From NCBI GenBank assembly GCA_964058805.1, contig CAXKVV010001275.1, positions 1 through 30,667 on the forward strand: 30,667 nt of DNA. The letters run 5' to 3'. Below are positions 22,480 to 30,667 of this stretch, piece after piece. This DNA is from Schoenoplectus triqueter (lineage: Eukaryota > Streptophyta > Magnoliopsida > Poales > Cyperaceae). Numbering within the stretch: position 1 is the stretch's first letter; each line of letters begins with the position of its first letter. The position numbers were made by a program, and so were the translations under genes. Under the pieces are notes generated by a model. The model did no database searches. It was not told the origin of the DNA and saw only the letters and a list, made by a program, of their open reading frames with translations.

Positions 22480-23670
22480 ATGATACTAATAATGATGATG
22501 ATAATAATAATAATAGTAAAATAATAATTATAATAGTAAGTTAATAATAATAATAATAATAAAGTAATAAACAAATTAAAATAACTAATAATATTATAAT
22601 AGTAATATAATAAAAATATAAACATAATCATAATATAGTAATATAATAAAAATATAAACATAATCATAATATAGGAATATAATAATAAAAAATTATATTA
22701 TAATCATAATTATAATAATATAATAATAATAAGTAATCATAATTTTAATAATATAATCATAATATAATAATCATAATCATAATCATAATCATGATAATAA
22801 TAATTATAGTTATAATCATAATAATATAACCATAATCATAATCATAATAATATAATAATAAAAATATAATCATAATAAAAAAAAATAATTATAAATAATT
22901 ATAATTATAATAATATAATAATAAATTAATCATAACTATAATCAACATATAATAATATAATACAACATAATAAAATAATAATAAAGTAATAAAAAATAAT
23001 CATAATAAATAATAATATTATAATAGTAATATAATAAAAATATAAGCAGAATCATAATATAGTAATATAATATAAAAAAAATATAATTACAATCATAATT
23101 ATAATAATATAATAATAAGTAATCATAATTTTAATAATATAATCATAATCATAATCATGATAATAATAATTATAGTCATAATCATAATAATATAACCATA
23201 ATCAGAATCATAAAAATAATTATAAATAATTATAATTATAGTAATATAATAATAAATTAATCATCACTATAATCAACATATAATAATGTAATGCAACATA
23301 ATAAAATAATAATAAGTAATAATAATCATAATCATAATCATCATAATATAATAATATAATAATAAATAATCTTGATCATAATAATATAATAATAAAATAA
23401 TTATATTTATATTCATAATATAATAATATAATATTAAAATTATATTTATAATAATAATAAATAATATAATAATACTAATGATAACGATAATATAATAATA
23501 ATAATGATAATAATAATTTAATAATAATAATAATATAATGATAATAATAATAATAAATAATAATCATAATATTAATATAATAATAAATTATAATCATAAA
23601 TATAATATAATAATACTAAATCTTAATCATAATCTTAATATAATAATATAATATAATATAATATAATCAA
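22480..23670. repeat. AATAATATAATCATAAT-type low-complexity array
   Basis: About 1.2 kb consists of AATAAT, ATAATCATA and ATAATATAAT units, the complement of the array at 1867-2575 and longer. Some blocks recur at a larger scale, for example ATAATCATAATATAG at about 22625 and 22660 and again near 23050. It is the core of the second Tourist-like element. The apparent minus-strand ORF at 22416-22667 is translated repeat. Confidence 0.85.
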
Positions 23671-23991
23671 ACAATTATCACTATTCCGACGAGAGCTAAT
23701 TCAGTATTCCACCTATAAGTTGGTATACCGGATTAGCACTATTTTACACTCTTCTACTTAGTCTAAAATTCGTTTGGCAAATTAATTCATTGGAATAGTT
23801 ATTTTATTCCAACTTTTTGTTATTCCATTGAATGCCAAACAATCCCATAAATATTAGGCTGGACTCGAGGATGGAAATTTGTTCCCACCAAAACTCACAT
23901 CCGAACAGCTTATGGTAAGATTACTCATAGAGTTGTATTTCTCAAATAAATCCATAAATATGCACCATCCCGTCCAAATAGCCCTTTCGGA

Positions 23992-24376
23992 CAGGGGCAG
24001 ATGCAAAAGTTCACGAGGGATCTAACTGATCCCATAGATTTTAAAAAATAATATTTTTAACCTGAGATTTTATTAATTTAACTTCTTCTGAATCAAATTT
24101 TTGATCTCTTGAATTGTCTGATTATTTTTCATTTAGAAAAAATATTTAATATCGTGGATAATGAAATAATTATGTAAAAGTTTTAAAATATCAAGTCTTG
24201 TAGAGAAAAAATTTCTTCATCGCTATGATTATTTATTAATTTAACTTTTATTTTTAATATATAAAAGATATTATTTTAATAATTTTATTTAATACCCGAC
24301 TAGTTAATAAATTTGAACTTAATAAATTATTAAATCCAATTACTGACCCACTGATCAAAATTCTACGTCAACCCTG
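23992..24376. mobile_element. Candidate small hAT-like element, CAGGG ends
   Basis: The left end is CAGGGGCAGATGCA. The right end, read inward, is CAGGGTTGACGTAGAA. The 8-bp flanks CTTTCGGA and CCTTCACA agree at 5 positions, a possibly decayed target duplication. The 385-bp interior is AT-rich with no ORF. Its CAGGGGC end resembles that of the 14288-15816 element. Confidence 0.45.
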
Positions 24377-24429
24377 CCTTCACACACAAATCTATTCGTC
24401 TTTCTGCCTTACAGATTATGTCATTTTCT

Positions 24430-24670
24430 TCGCATATTCTATTATGAATGCTTGTTTTTATACATGAAGTAAATGACCTGAATTTTTTTTCTAGTCCTCA
24501 CCTGAAAAAATTCAGGTCCTTCAATTTTTTTGCTTCTAAGCAATCTGCCACTGCTACCCAAGTATTAGTTGAATTAGGAATTAAAGGACCTGCATTTTTA
24601 TTCGGGTCCTTTGATTTTTTTTCAAAGGACCTGAAAAAATAAACACTCATATCAGAATATGCAAAAAAAT
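24430..24670. mobile_element. Hairpin MITE with AAGGACCTG inner repeats
   Basis: The outer arms GCATATTCTATTATGAATG (left) and GCATATTCTGATATGAGTG (right, read inward) pair. The interior carries GACCTGAA/TTCAGGTCC several times in both orientations (24474-24518 and 24586-24634). Open frames on both strands simply cross the palindromic element and are not genes. The target duplication is unreadable because the palindrome continues into the flanks. Confidence 0.55.
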
Positions 24671-25792
24671 ATTTGTACTTTTCTAAAAATAAAAAATTGA
24701 CAGCATGCATGTCCGACTGCTAAAGCACAAAAGTAAAAGAAAAAAAACGAGGAATCTTAGTGCAAAGTGTGAACAAAAGTAACAGAGAAATACACCGAAA
24801 TTTATGGTTCTATTATCCATCTTATAATTGCTTTCCTGGAATCTATTACTCATACATACATATTTATGTATTTATATGCAAGAAAGCTTTATAGTGTCTA
24901 TTTTCGACACTTGCCACCCCGCTAGAGCAAACAATTCACAAAAAGGAAAAAAAAACGAACTTAATGACACTTTATTTTTTATAAAATAAATAACAAAATT
25001 ATAATTTTGATTTAAATCGATTCATGTCGACCCAATTTGACAAAATCTGTACGCTTCATTTTTTACTGTTCACGATGAAGGAACATGGAATCATTCTTTT
25101 ACTGTTCCATACTTAATTTACGAGGAACATGGAAATGACAAATGGAAACGCATCTATTAATTTTTCAAAAAAGTAGTGTGCTTTTCATTTACGCAGAGGA
25201 AAAAAAAGATTGAGGTGTAACAAACGAAAATACACGACATTTCATCAGATTAACTTTTTTTGGTGAGGAAGTTACTTGCATTTTTGTTATTTTTTAAGTA
25301 TAAAGCTGAAATGTGTGGCTTAGAATAAATAGAAAAATAAATCTAATAACGTAGTTTTTTCGTGTCAATCAAAAGTTAGCTCGATAATAATTGTATGGTG
25401 CAACTTCTTGTTTGTCTAACAGACCAACCAATCAGGCAATCATCATTGGATATATTCCCTAGAGTTAATGATCTGGACTGGAGATAAATATCAAATACAC
25501 GACACATACACTGGAAAGAAAATCTCAGCCCTTAATTAACTATTTTCTGTGTGTACGTCATTAGATCGTACTATTTGAAGCAATCGTCGTGTACTTGTGT
25601 GCATGATTAATTTCCTTGCCGGATACATCATGGAGATGCCTACTCGTGCGAATGAAGAACGTTAATGAATTCGAACCTGAAAATTATTTCAAAATCTCAT
25701 CCCCAAAACGTTCTTATATGATTTCTGACACACCTTAAAATATACATTTAAATTAAATAGTGTAAATTATCCTTATATATGAATTTTTGATG
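24671..25792. other. Gene-free stretch
   Basis: This is ordinary AT-rich intergenic DNA without ORFs longer than noise, splice-linked exons or obvious repeats. Confidence 0.45.
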
Positions 25793-25800
25793 GATACTAG

Positions 25801-27370
25801 TAGAGGTGGCATAATCCGATCCGATTCGAGAAACCCGCCCGACCCGTCTTGACCTGATACGACCTATAACCCGAAATAATTCGATACTAAACGACCTGAT
25901 ACCCAACCCGATCCGACTTGATACGACTCGAAACTCAAAATAACCCAACACTAGATGACCCGATACCCGACCCAACCCAACCTGATATGACTTGAAACCC
26001 GAAATGACCCGATACTAGATAACCCGATACACGACCTGATATGACCTGAAACCCGAAATGACCTGACACTAGATGACCCGATACCCGACCCAACCTTACA
26101 CGACCCGAGACCCGAAATGACCCGACACTAGATGACCCGATACCTGACCCGACCCAACCTGATATGACCTGACAGTATAATTTTCATAATTGTGGTTAGA
26201 CCTTGAATGAATTATGAAAACATTATCTCCAGGCTTCAGCTCACGCTCTTAGAGACTCAAACGTGACCTTTGTGGGTCCTGTGCAAATGTCAAATAAGTT
26301 GAATAATTTAATTATTATTATGAATATTAACTTATTTAATTTAAATAATAAAGTTAATATTAATTATAATATTAACTATGACATCTATCAATAATTCAAC
26401 AAATCTTTTAATTGAAACTTGTATTGTATAGATGACGATGAATTGAGGATTGAGAAGATAAATACCCCACGCCCTCTGTAACGTCCAAAATGAGTCTGAG
26501 AGTGCAAAATATGAAAACTGGACCCGATGCACTTGGTACCGCCCCTCAGTACCGACGAAAATGAGTTCGGGAGCGCAAAATATGAAAACAGGACCTAACG
26601 CCCTCGGTACGACCAAAAATGAGTCTAAGAGCGCAAAACATGAAAATTAGACCATGGCGCCCTTGGTACCGCCGAAAACATGTCCGAAAGCGCAAAGCAT
26701 GAAAGGGAAACTTGACACCCTCGATATCGCCAAAAATGAGTCCGAGAACGCAAAACATGAAAACGGGACTCGACGCCCTCAGTATAGTCGAAAACGAGTC
26801 CAGGAGCGCAACACATGAAAATTGGACCAAACGCTATCTTTACCATTGAAAATGGGTCATAGAGCGTAAAACATGAAAAATAATTTAATTCAATTGAAAT
26901 TAAGGTGAAACCTGCATGACTCAAATATGCACCACTTAGAAATTCAATCTAATCTGATTCATTCAACCTAACTAGATCAGATACATAGATGGTGAAATCT
27001 AATCTGTTCTGATCCAATCTAGTCTGATATGATTTAAAACTCGAAATAATTCGACACTAGATGACCCGATAACCAACCCGACCTGACCTGATACGATCCG
27101 AAACCCAAAATGACCCAACACTAAATGACCCAAAACCCAAAATAACCCGACACTAGATGACCCGATAATCGACCCGACCCGATCTGATACGGCCCAAAAT
27201 TTTAAATGACCCGATAACCGATCCGACCCAACCTGATACGACCCAAAACCTTAAACGACCCGACACTAAAAGACCTGATACTCGACCTGACTAGACCCGT
27301 GACCCGATAATCTTACTGAGTCAAATTGACCCAACCCAACCCAACCCAACCCGCCCGATTGTCACCTCTA
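25801..27370. mobile_element. hAT-like element filled with GACCCGATA-type repeats
   Basis: The termini are TAGAGGTGGCA and, read inward from the right, TAGAGGTGACA. They are flanked by GATACTAG (25793-25800) and GATGCTAG (27371-27378), an 8-bp duplication with one difference. The outer thirds (25815-26170 and 27000-27350) are irregular arrays of ACCCGA, GACCCGATACC and GACACTAGATGACC units. The middle holds single-copy-like AT-rich DNA and a 59-bp minisatellite. No transposase is seen; open frames on the minus strand are translations of the repeats. The ends belong to the same family as the elements at 7443 and 27861. Confidence 0.7.
26469..26882. repeat. Minisatellite, about seven copies of a 59-bp unit
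   Basis: The unit begins CGCCCTCGGTACCGCC, continues AAAATGAGTCCGAGAGCGCAA and ends AACATGAAAA, GGACC. Seven diverged copies run head to tail with period about 57-61 bp; a short extra segment lies between copies 1 and 2. The block is GC-richer than its surroundings. Because the unit length is not a multiple of three, minus-strand open frames give the same Phe-His-Val-Leu-Arg-Ser type peptide only in rotating frames. Confidence 0.75.
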
Positions 27371-27378
27371 GATGCTAG

Positions 27379-27569
27379 TGGGACGGATCCAAAAAAAACT
27401 CAGGAGGGACAGCTGTCTTTTTCAATATTTTTAAAAAATACCTTGTAAATATATTTTCAGCAAAAAATTAGAAAATATATTTATCTTAAAAAATATATTC
27501 TGATCCTCCGAAAAAAAATATAATTTTTGCCCCCTCCTCTTCCCAAACCAAAGTCTAAATTTGCCATCG
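27379..27569. mobile_element. Candidate small element sharing the GATACTAG target
   Basis: This 191-bp stretch is bracketed by GATGCTAG (27371-27378) and GATACTAG (27570-27577). It begins TGGGACGGATCC, similar to the GGCGGATCC-type ends of plant hAT-like elements. The right end is poorly matched (inward CGATGGCAAATTTAG). The interior has AAAAATATATTT on both sides, giving weak inverted symmetry. The exact ends could shift by one or two bases. Confidence 0.4.
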
Positions 27570-27860
27570 GATACTAGTCTATATGTGTTGTACATTAAAA
27601 AAATATTATGTTACCTAAAATTTCAGAAGTACAGAATTCAATTCATTATATATACAAGATGAAAAACACAAAAATAAATTGTGTATTAAAACTAATATCT
27701 TCAGTACAATTTGTTTCGTTATTTTTGCAAAAAAAAAATCCAAATGAATTAAAATAAAAAAATAATAATATTTTTTTAATATTCCATGGAAAGAATAAAA
27801 GTCAACAAATTTTTGGAACGAAATTAAATATTTTAGAAATTGGAATTTTGTGATCTGGAT

Positions 27861-28098
27861 TAGGGGTGTCAACGTTTTGACATTTTGACGTCACGTTTCG
27901 CTCGGACGAAACGTGAAACACAACGATTTTTTTGTTATGTTGGAACAACGAAACGTGGAACGCAAACGAAATTTCTTACGTTCCAATGTAATTTTCGCGA
28001 AAATCTTACGTTTCGCTCGAACGAAATGTGAAACGCAATTTTTTTTTTACGTTGGATAGACGAAACATCGTTATCGTTTCGCACGTTTGACAGGTCTA
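27861..28098. mobile_element. hAT MITE with perfect 8-bp duplication ATCTGGAT
   Basis: ATCTGGAT lies at 27853-27860 and again at 28099-28106. The termini are TAGGGGTGTCAACG and, read inward, TAGACCTGTCAAACG. The 238-bp interior is built from ACGTTTCG and CGAAACGTGAAACGCAA in both orientations, making several nested hairpins and an unusual density of CG dinucleotides. It ends about 340 bp before the start codon of the small ORF at 28437. Confidence 0.85.
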
Positions 28099-28106
28099 AT
28101 CTGGAT

Positions 28107-28436
28107 CGAAAATAGCTTCCAATCCTCCGCCAACCAATCGTTAGCTTATCTTTTAGTTATCTTATCTTGATTTCATGCGACGCCTTCTGCATCGTAACTC
28201 CGTGACAGGTCCAATCACCAATTCACCATTATTTATGGCCGAGATCAACGGCTAGGATGGAAGCAAGACCATTCTCTTCGATCGCCGCACAGAACTACTA
28301 CACTAACTAACTAACTAATAATAAGAGTGCTTCTGCCATTTCTAACTCCCTTTTGTAGGTCCACGTACACATACTCTCAAGTCCCAAACAATAGGAGATA
28401 TTATAAACGGATGTAGGAAACGAGATAGAGGTAGAG
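28107..28436 (+). promoter_or_regulatory. Putative promoter/leader of the small basic ORF
   Basis: CCAAT-type motifs (CCAACCAATCG near 28131, TCCAATCACC near 28210), a TATTTATGG element (28231-28239) and an ACTAACTAACTAACT run (28301-28317) lie in moderately GC-rich DNA. The motifs are weak and common; the assignment depends on the ORF being real. Confidence 0.3.
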
Positions 28437-28751
28437 ATGATGCTGAAATTCCTCCCCAAGAGGAGGGGAAAGGGAGTGTGGCTGGTAGCAAAAGAGGTGG
28501 CATCAAAGCTCCTCGGAATATGCATTTCTCAATGGAGATCGGTTGTCAGATATGTACGAAAACTCTCCTGGGGCATGCTGTGGTTCCGAGTCAAGAGAAG
28601 CGTTGGGCTGGTGAGAGACCGACGGGTGGTGGCCGGATATACAGTCGTGACTTACGCGAGAAACTTCGATGACGGCTTGTGGAAGGAGGAAGTGGAGTAT
28701 TTGAGAAGCATATCATTTGTGTACGGTTCGGCGGTTCGGGGCGAGTTGTGA
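28437..28751 (+). CDS. Small basic protein of unknown function, intronless
   Basis: This is a 104-codon ATG-to-TGA frame (tandem ATG ATG start) in a GC-richer island. Residues 1-70 are rich in Arg/Lys, Val and Trp (PKRRGKGVWL, RYVRKLSWGMLWFRVKR), suggesting an amphipathic or membrane-associated basic region with no clear signal peptide. Residues 71-104 are more acidic (YARNFDDGLWKEEVEYL). Codon choice looks plant-like (AGG/AGA, CTC, GTG), and this frame extends past the stop of the overlapping frame at 28478-28672. The YARNFDDG segment faintly recalls short plant proteins with a Tyr-Ala-x-Asn-Phe-Asp motif, a memory-based impression only. I cannot assign a function; a transcribed non-coding region is the alternative. 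Confidence 0.45.
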   Translation: MMLKFLPKRRGKGVWLVAKEVASKLLGICISQWRSVVRYVRKLSWGMLWFRVKRSVGLVRDRRVVAGYTVVTYARNFDDGLWKEEVEYLRSISFVYGSAVRGEL

Positions 28752-29480
28752 GTTAATACTGCTCATGGTTATCTTCTTCAGTTCTTCTCTCATCTTATTG
28801 TTAACAACTAAACATGTTTTGTAGATATTATTGTATAAAAGTGAGAGAATTTCTGGATAATTGCTGCTTGTTCTTTTAAATTGATGAGTCTTCTTCTCCC
28901 ATAATAATATCAACTATTGCCAATGTCAATTGCGTCACCTAAAAGGCTCACTTACTAATTAAATATATATTCTTGTAATGTTCAGGTAAATAACAAAAGT
29001 GAAAACATAACTCTTGTATACATTGGACTATAAACATAATGAATCTCAATCTAAGTAATATTACCACATTGAACACACTATTACTCTCCAATGTAATGAG
29101 TGGAGAGTTTGTGTTCTTCTTTAAAAATGTTTCGGCCTGTAATTAATTAACTTTTGCAATTTGCATTATCTTTGAAAGACATCTTCTTATTATTCTCAGT
29201 TTCTCACCTAGTCTTTACGAAGTTGTATTTGTATGCGTCATCATAGGCCGAAATAAGTTTTAGCATATGCCACTTCACAAATCCAGCCATTGTTTACCAC
29301 AGCACCCTGCATACCTTCGATGAAAGATTATTAGAACGGGCAATTCGCTCAGCTATAAGCCTGTAAGTCTACAACAGTTTAAATGAAATGGTTGAAACTT
29401 CTAACTATTTATATAAAAATTTTAAAACGATTCTAAAATATTAATAAAATAATGATTCTTTGTATATAAAAATAGATCAC
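28752..29480. other. 3-prime flank of the small ORF and gene-free DNA
   Basis: AT-rich sequence with no second ORF. TTGTATAAAAGTGAGAG and scattered AATAAT/AATAAA-like words could serve for polyadenylation, but no single site stands out. Confidence 0.35.
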
Positions 29481-29490
29481 TTTAAAAAAA

Positions 29491-29873
29491 AAATTAATCT
29501 TCTGACAAGTCACTGAACTTTGATGTTGATGTTTATCTATATTTAGTCACAGAATTTCTATTTATCTATTTTTAGTCACTGAATTTTGATGTTTATCTAT
29601 ATTTGATCACTCCAGTTAATTTCTTCACTCAAAAATAATTGAAATAAAATTATATTTGTCGCCAAAATTAAATAAAATGAAAAATAAATAAATAAAATAA
29701 AATTATATTTTCTTTTTTATTAGTTTTTCAATTATTTTTGAGTGAAAAAACTAATTGGAGTGATCAAATATGGATAAACATCAAAGTTCAGTGACTAAAA
29801 ATGAATAAATGAAAGTTCAATGACTAAATATGAATAAGTATTAAAGTTCAGTGACCTGTCAGAAGATTAACTC
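29491..29873. mobile_element. Long-TIR hairpin MITE with GTCACTGAACTTT repeats
   Basis: The arms (about 29493-29640 and 29720-29870) are inverted copies starting TTAATCTTCTGACA. Each arm has two or three internal direct repeats of GTCACTGAACTTT with TTTATCTATATTTAGTCAC. TTTAAAAAAA flanks both sides (29481-29490 and 29874-29883), compatible with a 9-10-bp duplication as in Mutator-like elements, but the A-run weakens this. The loop is AT-rich and no ORF is present. Confidence 0.7.
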
Positions 29874-29919
29874 TTTAAAAAAATCAAAATAAATATTTAA
29901 AAATCTAAAAAAATAGAAA

Positions 29920-30025
29920 TATTTTGTATCCCATGAAATTTTGATATAAGATATTTCATTGAGCAAAATAAATTAAAATTTAAAAATAACTTAATATATT
30001 TCTCAATGAGCTTTAAGCTCACGTT
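29920..30025. mobile_element. Half-copy of the 13-kb hairpin family
   Basis: Read on the minus strand, the order GTGAGCTTAAAGCTCA, AAATATATTAAG, AATTTTAATTTA, CTCAATGAAATATCTTATATCAAAATTTCATGGGATAC follows the left arm of the 13011-13460 element with many differences. Only one arm is present. Confidence 0.4.
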
Positions 30026-30060
30026 ATCTTTAACACACAGATGCCAGAGTAATTTTTGAT

Positions 30061-30441
30061 GAGAAGGGATTGGTTGACAATGATTTATTTTGACAATCTT
30101 GACAATGGTCCTCTAAATAAATACAAAAAAAAATCTTAAAAATGAAAAAAGTTTGTAGATGTGTTCTTCTAAATTTAGATTGATGGTCATTAAAATTTTA
30201 TACAATTTCATTATAATTTGATAGACCATCAAATTTTCATATAATTTACAACGGTTCCAATTTAACAGTCTTTGATTGACTATCAAACGATAATGAAATT
30301 GTATGAAATTTTAATGACCATCAATTTAAAAGTAGAAGAACACATATATACACTTTTTTATTTTTAAGTGTTCTTTTTATATTTATTTAGAAATCCGTTG
30401 TCAAGATTGCAAAATAACTCATTGTCAATGGATCCCCACTC
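30061..30441. mobile_element. Mutator-like (MULE) MITE with 9-bp duplication ATTTTTGAT
   Basis: ATTTTTGAT lies at 30052-30060 and 30442-30450. The termini are GAGAAGGGATTGGTTGACAA and, read inward, GAGTGGGGATCCATTGACAA. Inverted arms of about 150 bp share CAATCTTGACAA, GATGTGTTCTTCTA and ATTGATGGTCATTAAAATTT. A 9-bp duplication with long TIRs beginning with G is characteristic of Mutator-like elements. No transposase is encoded. Confidence 0.75.
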
Positions 30442-30667
30442 ATTTTTGATAGCTTAGTCTTTGGTAATTCTATCTTCTTTTTGGTTTCTAAAATACAACG
30501 AAGCCCAAAACTCGTGAGGAACAAGATTTTATAGGGCCCAAAAGAAATTTGTATCAAGAGGAGTCAATTATATTTTCTTTCTTTTTCAATAATTAAGAAT
30601 ACTGGGCTTTAGAATGTTCTCTTCCGACGAAGCTATTCGTTTTTCTCTTCTATTATTTTTTGAAATG

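Larger units (their letters stand above)
17420..23846. mobile_element. Tourist-like element, copy 2 (inverted relative to copy 1), interrupted by an LTR
   Basis: The right end, read inward, is GGGATTGTTTGGCATTC. The subterminal 23690-23830 matches copy 1 (about 1700-1860) in inverse orientation, including GGTATACCGGATTAGCAC and TACTTAGTCTAAAATTCG. The left subterminal part is split: 17467-17535 and, after the LTR, 22450-22530 match consecutive parts of copy 1. The first segment aligns without gaps over 69 bp with about 13 differences, nearly all transitions. Without the LTR and one AGTTG the element would be about 1.5 kb. The extreme left end (about 17420) is diverged, and no TWA duplication can be read. 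No transposase is present. Confidence 0.75.

Noticed and set aside
24448..24710. Open frames on both strands with similar peptides
   Set aside because: They are the two faces of a palindromic MITE.
25748..26924. Several minus-strand open frames with repetitive peptides
   Set aside because: Translations of the ACCCGA arrays and the 59-bp minisatellite.
27330..27352. CCCAACCCAACCC run as a possible telomere-like repeat
   Set aside because: The plant telomere unit is CCCTAAA; this is part of the hAT-like element's ACCCGA-type array.

Overview
The window looks like nuclear DNA of a flowering plant, probably a dicot. It is very AT-rich, has one spliced gene with short canonical GT-AG introns and a pyrimidine-rich leader, and the space between genes is packed with small non-autonomous DNA transposons, long hairpins and a retrotransposon LTR. 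There is no sign of operons, ribosome binding sites or CRISPR.

Genes. The only gene I can name with confidence is a plant intracellular Ras-group-related leucine-rich-repeat protein (PIRL, closest to the PIRL4/5 type) at 8388-10571 on the plus strand. It has three coding exons, two introns and 567 codons. A short intronless ORF at 28437-28751 (104 aa, strongly basic) has coding-like composition in AT-rich surroundings and is a plausible second, unidentified gene.

Mobile DNA, left to right. 1-620: two adjacent microsatellite-bounded hairpin elements. 1687-2744: a Tourist/PIF-Harbinger-like element with a TTA target duplication and an ATA/ATC-repeat core. 2988-3469: two head-to-tail copies of a small element. 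3717-5410: three foldback elements. 6296-6733: a (TA)n-bounded hairpin. 7443-7807: a hAT-like MITE upstream of the PIRL gene. 13011-13460: another microsatellite-bounded hairpin. 14288-15816: a hAT element with a perfect 8-bp target duplication but no transposase. About 17420-23846: a second, inverted copy of the Tourist-like element, split by a 4.9-kb LTR (17536-22444) flanked by AGTTG. 23992-24667: two small elements. 25801-27569: a repeat-filled hAT-like element and a second insertion delimited by three copies of GATRCTAG. 27861-28098: a hAT MITE with a perfect 8-bp duplication just upstream of the small gene. 29491-30441: two hairpin MITEs, one with a 9-bp duplication typical of Mutator-like elements.

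The genes show no obvious functional link. The main story is the layered insertion history: element in element, reused target sites, and hairpin families anchored in microsatellites. No intact transposase, reverse transcriptase or other mobile-element protein was recognised, so every element here appears non-autonomous or decayed. I found no convincing new biochemical system.
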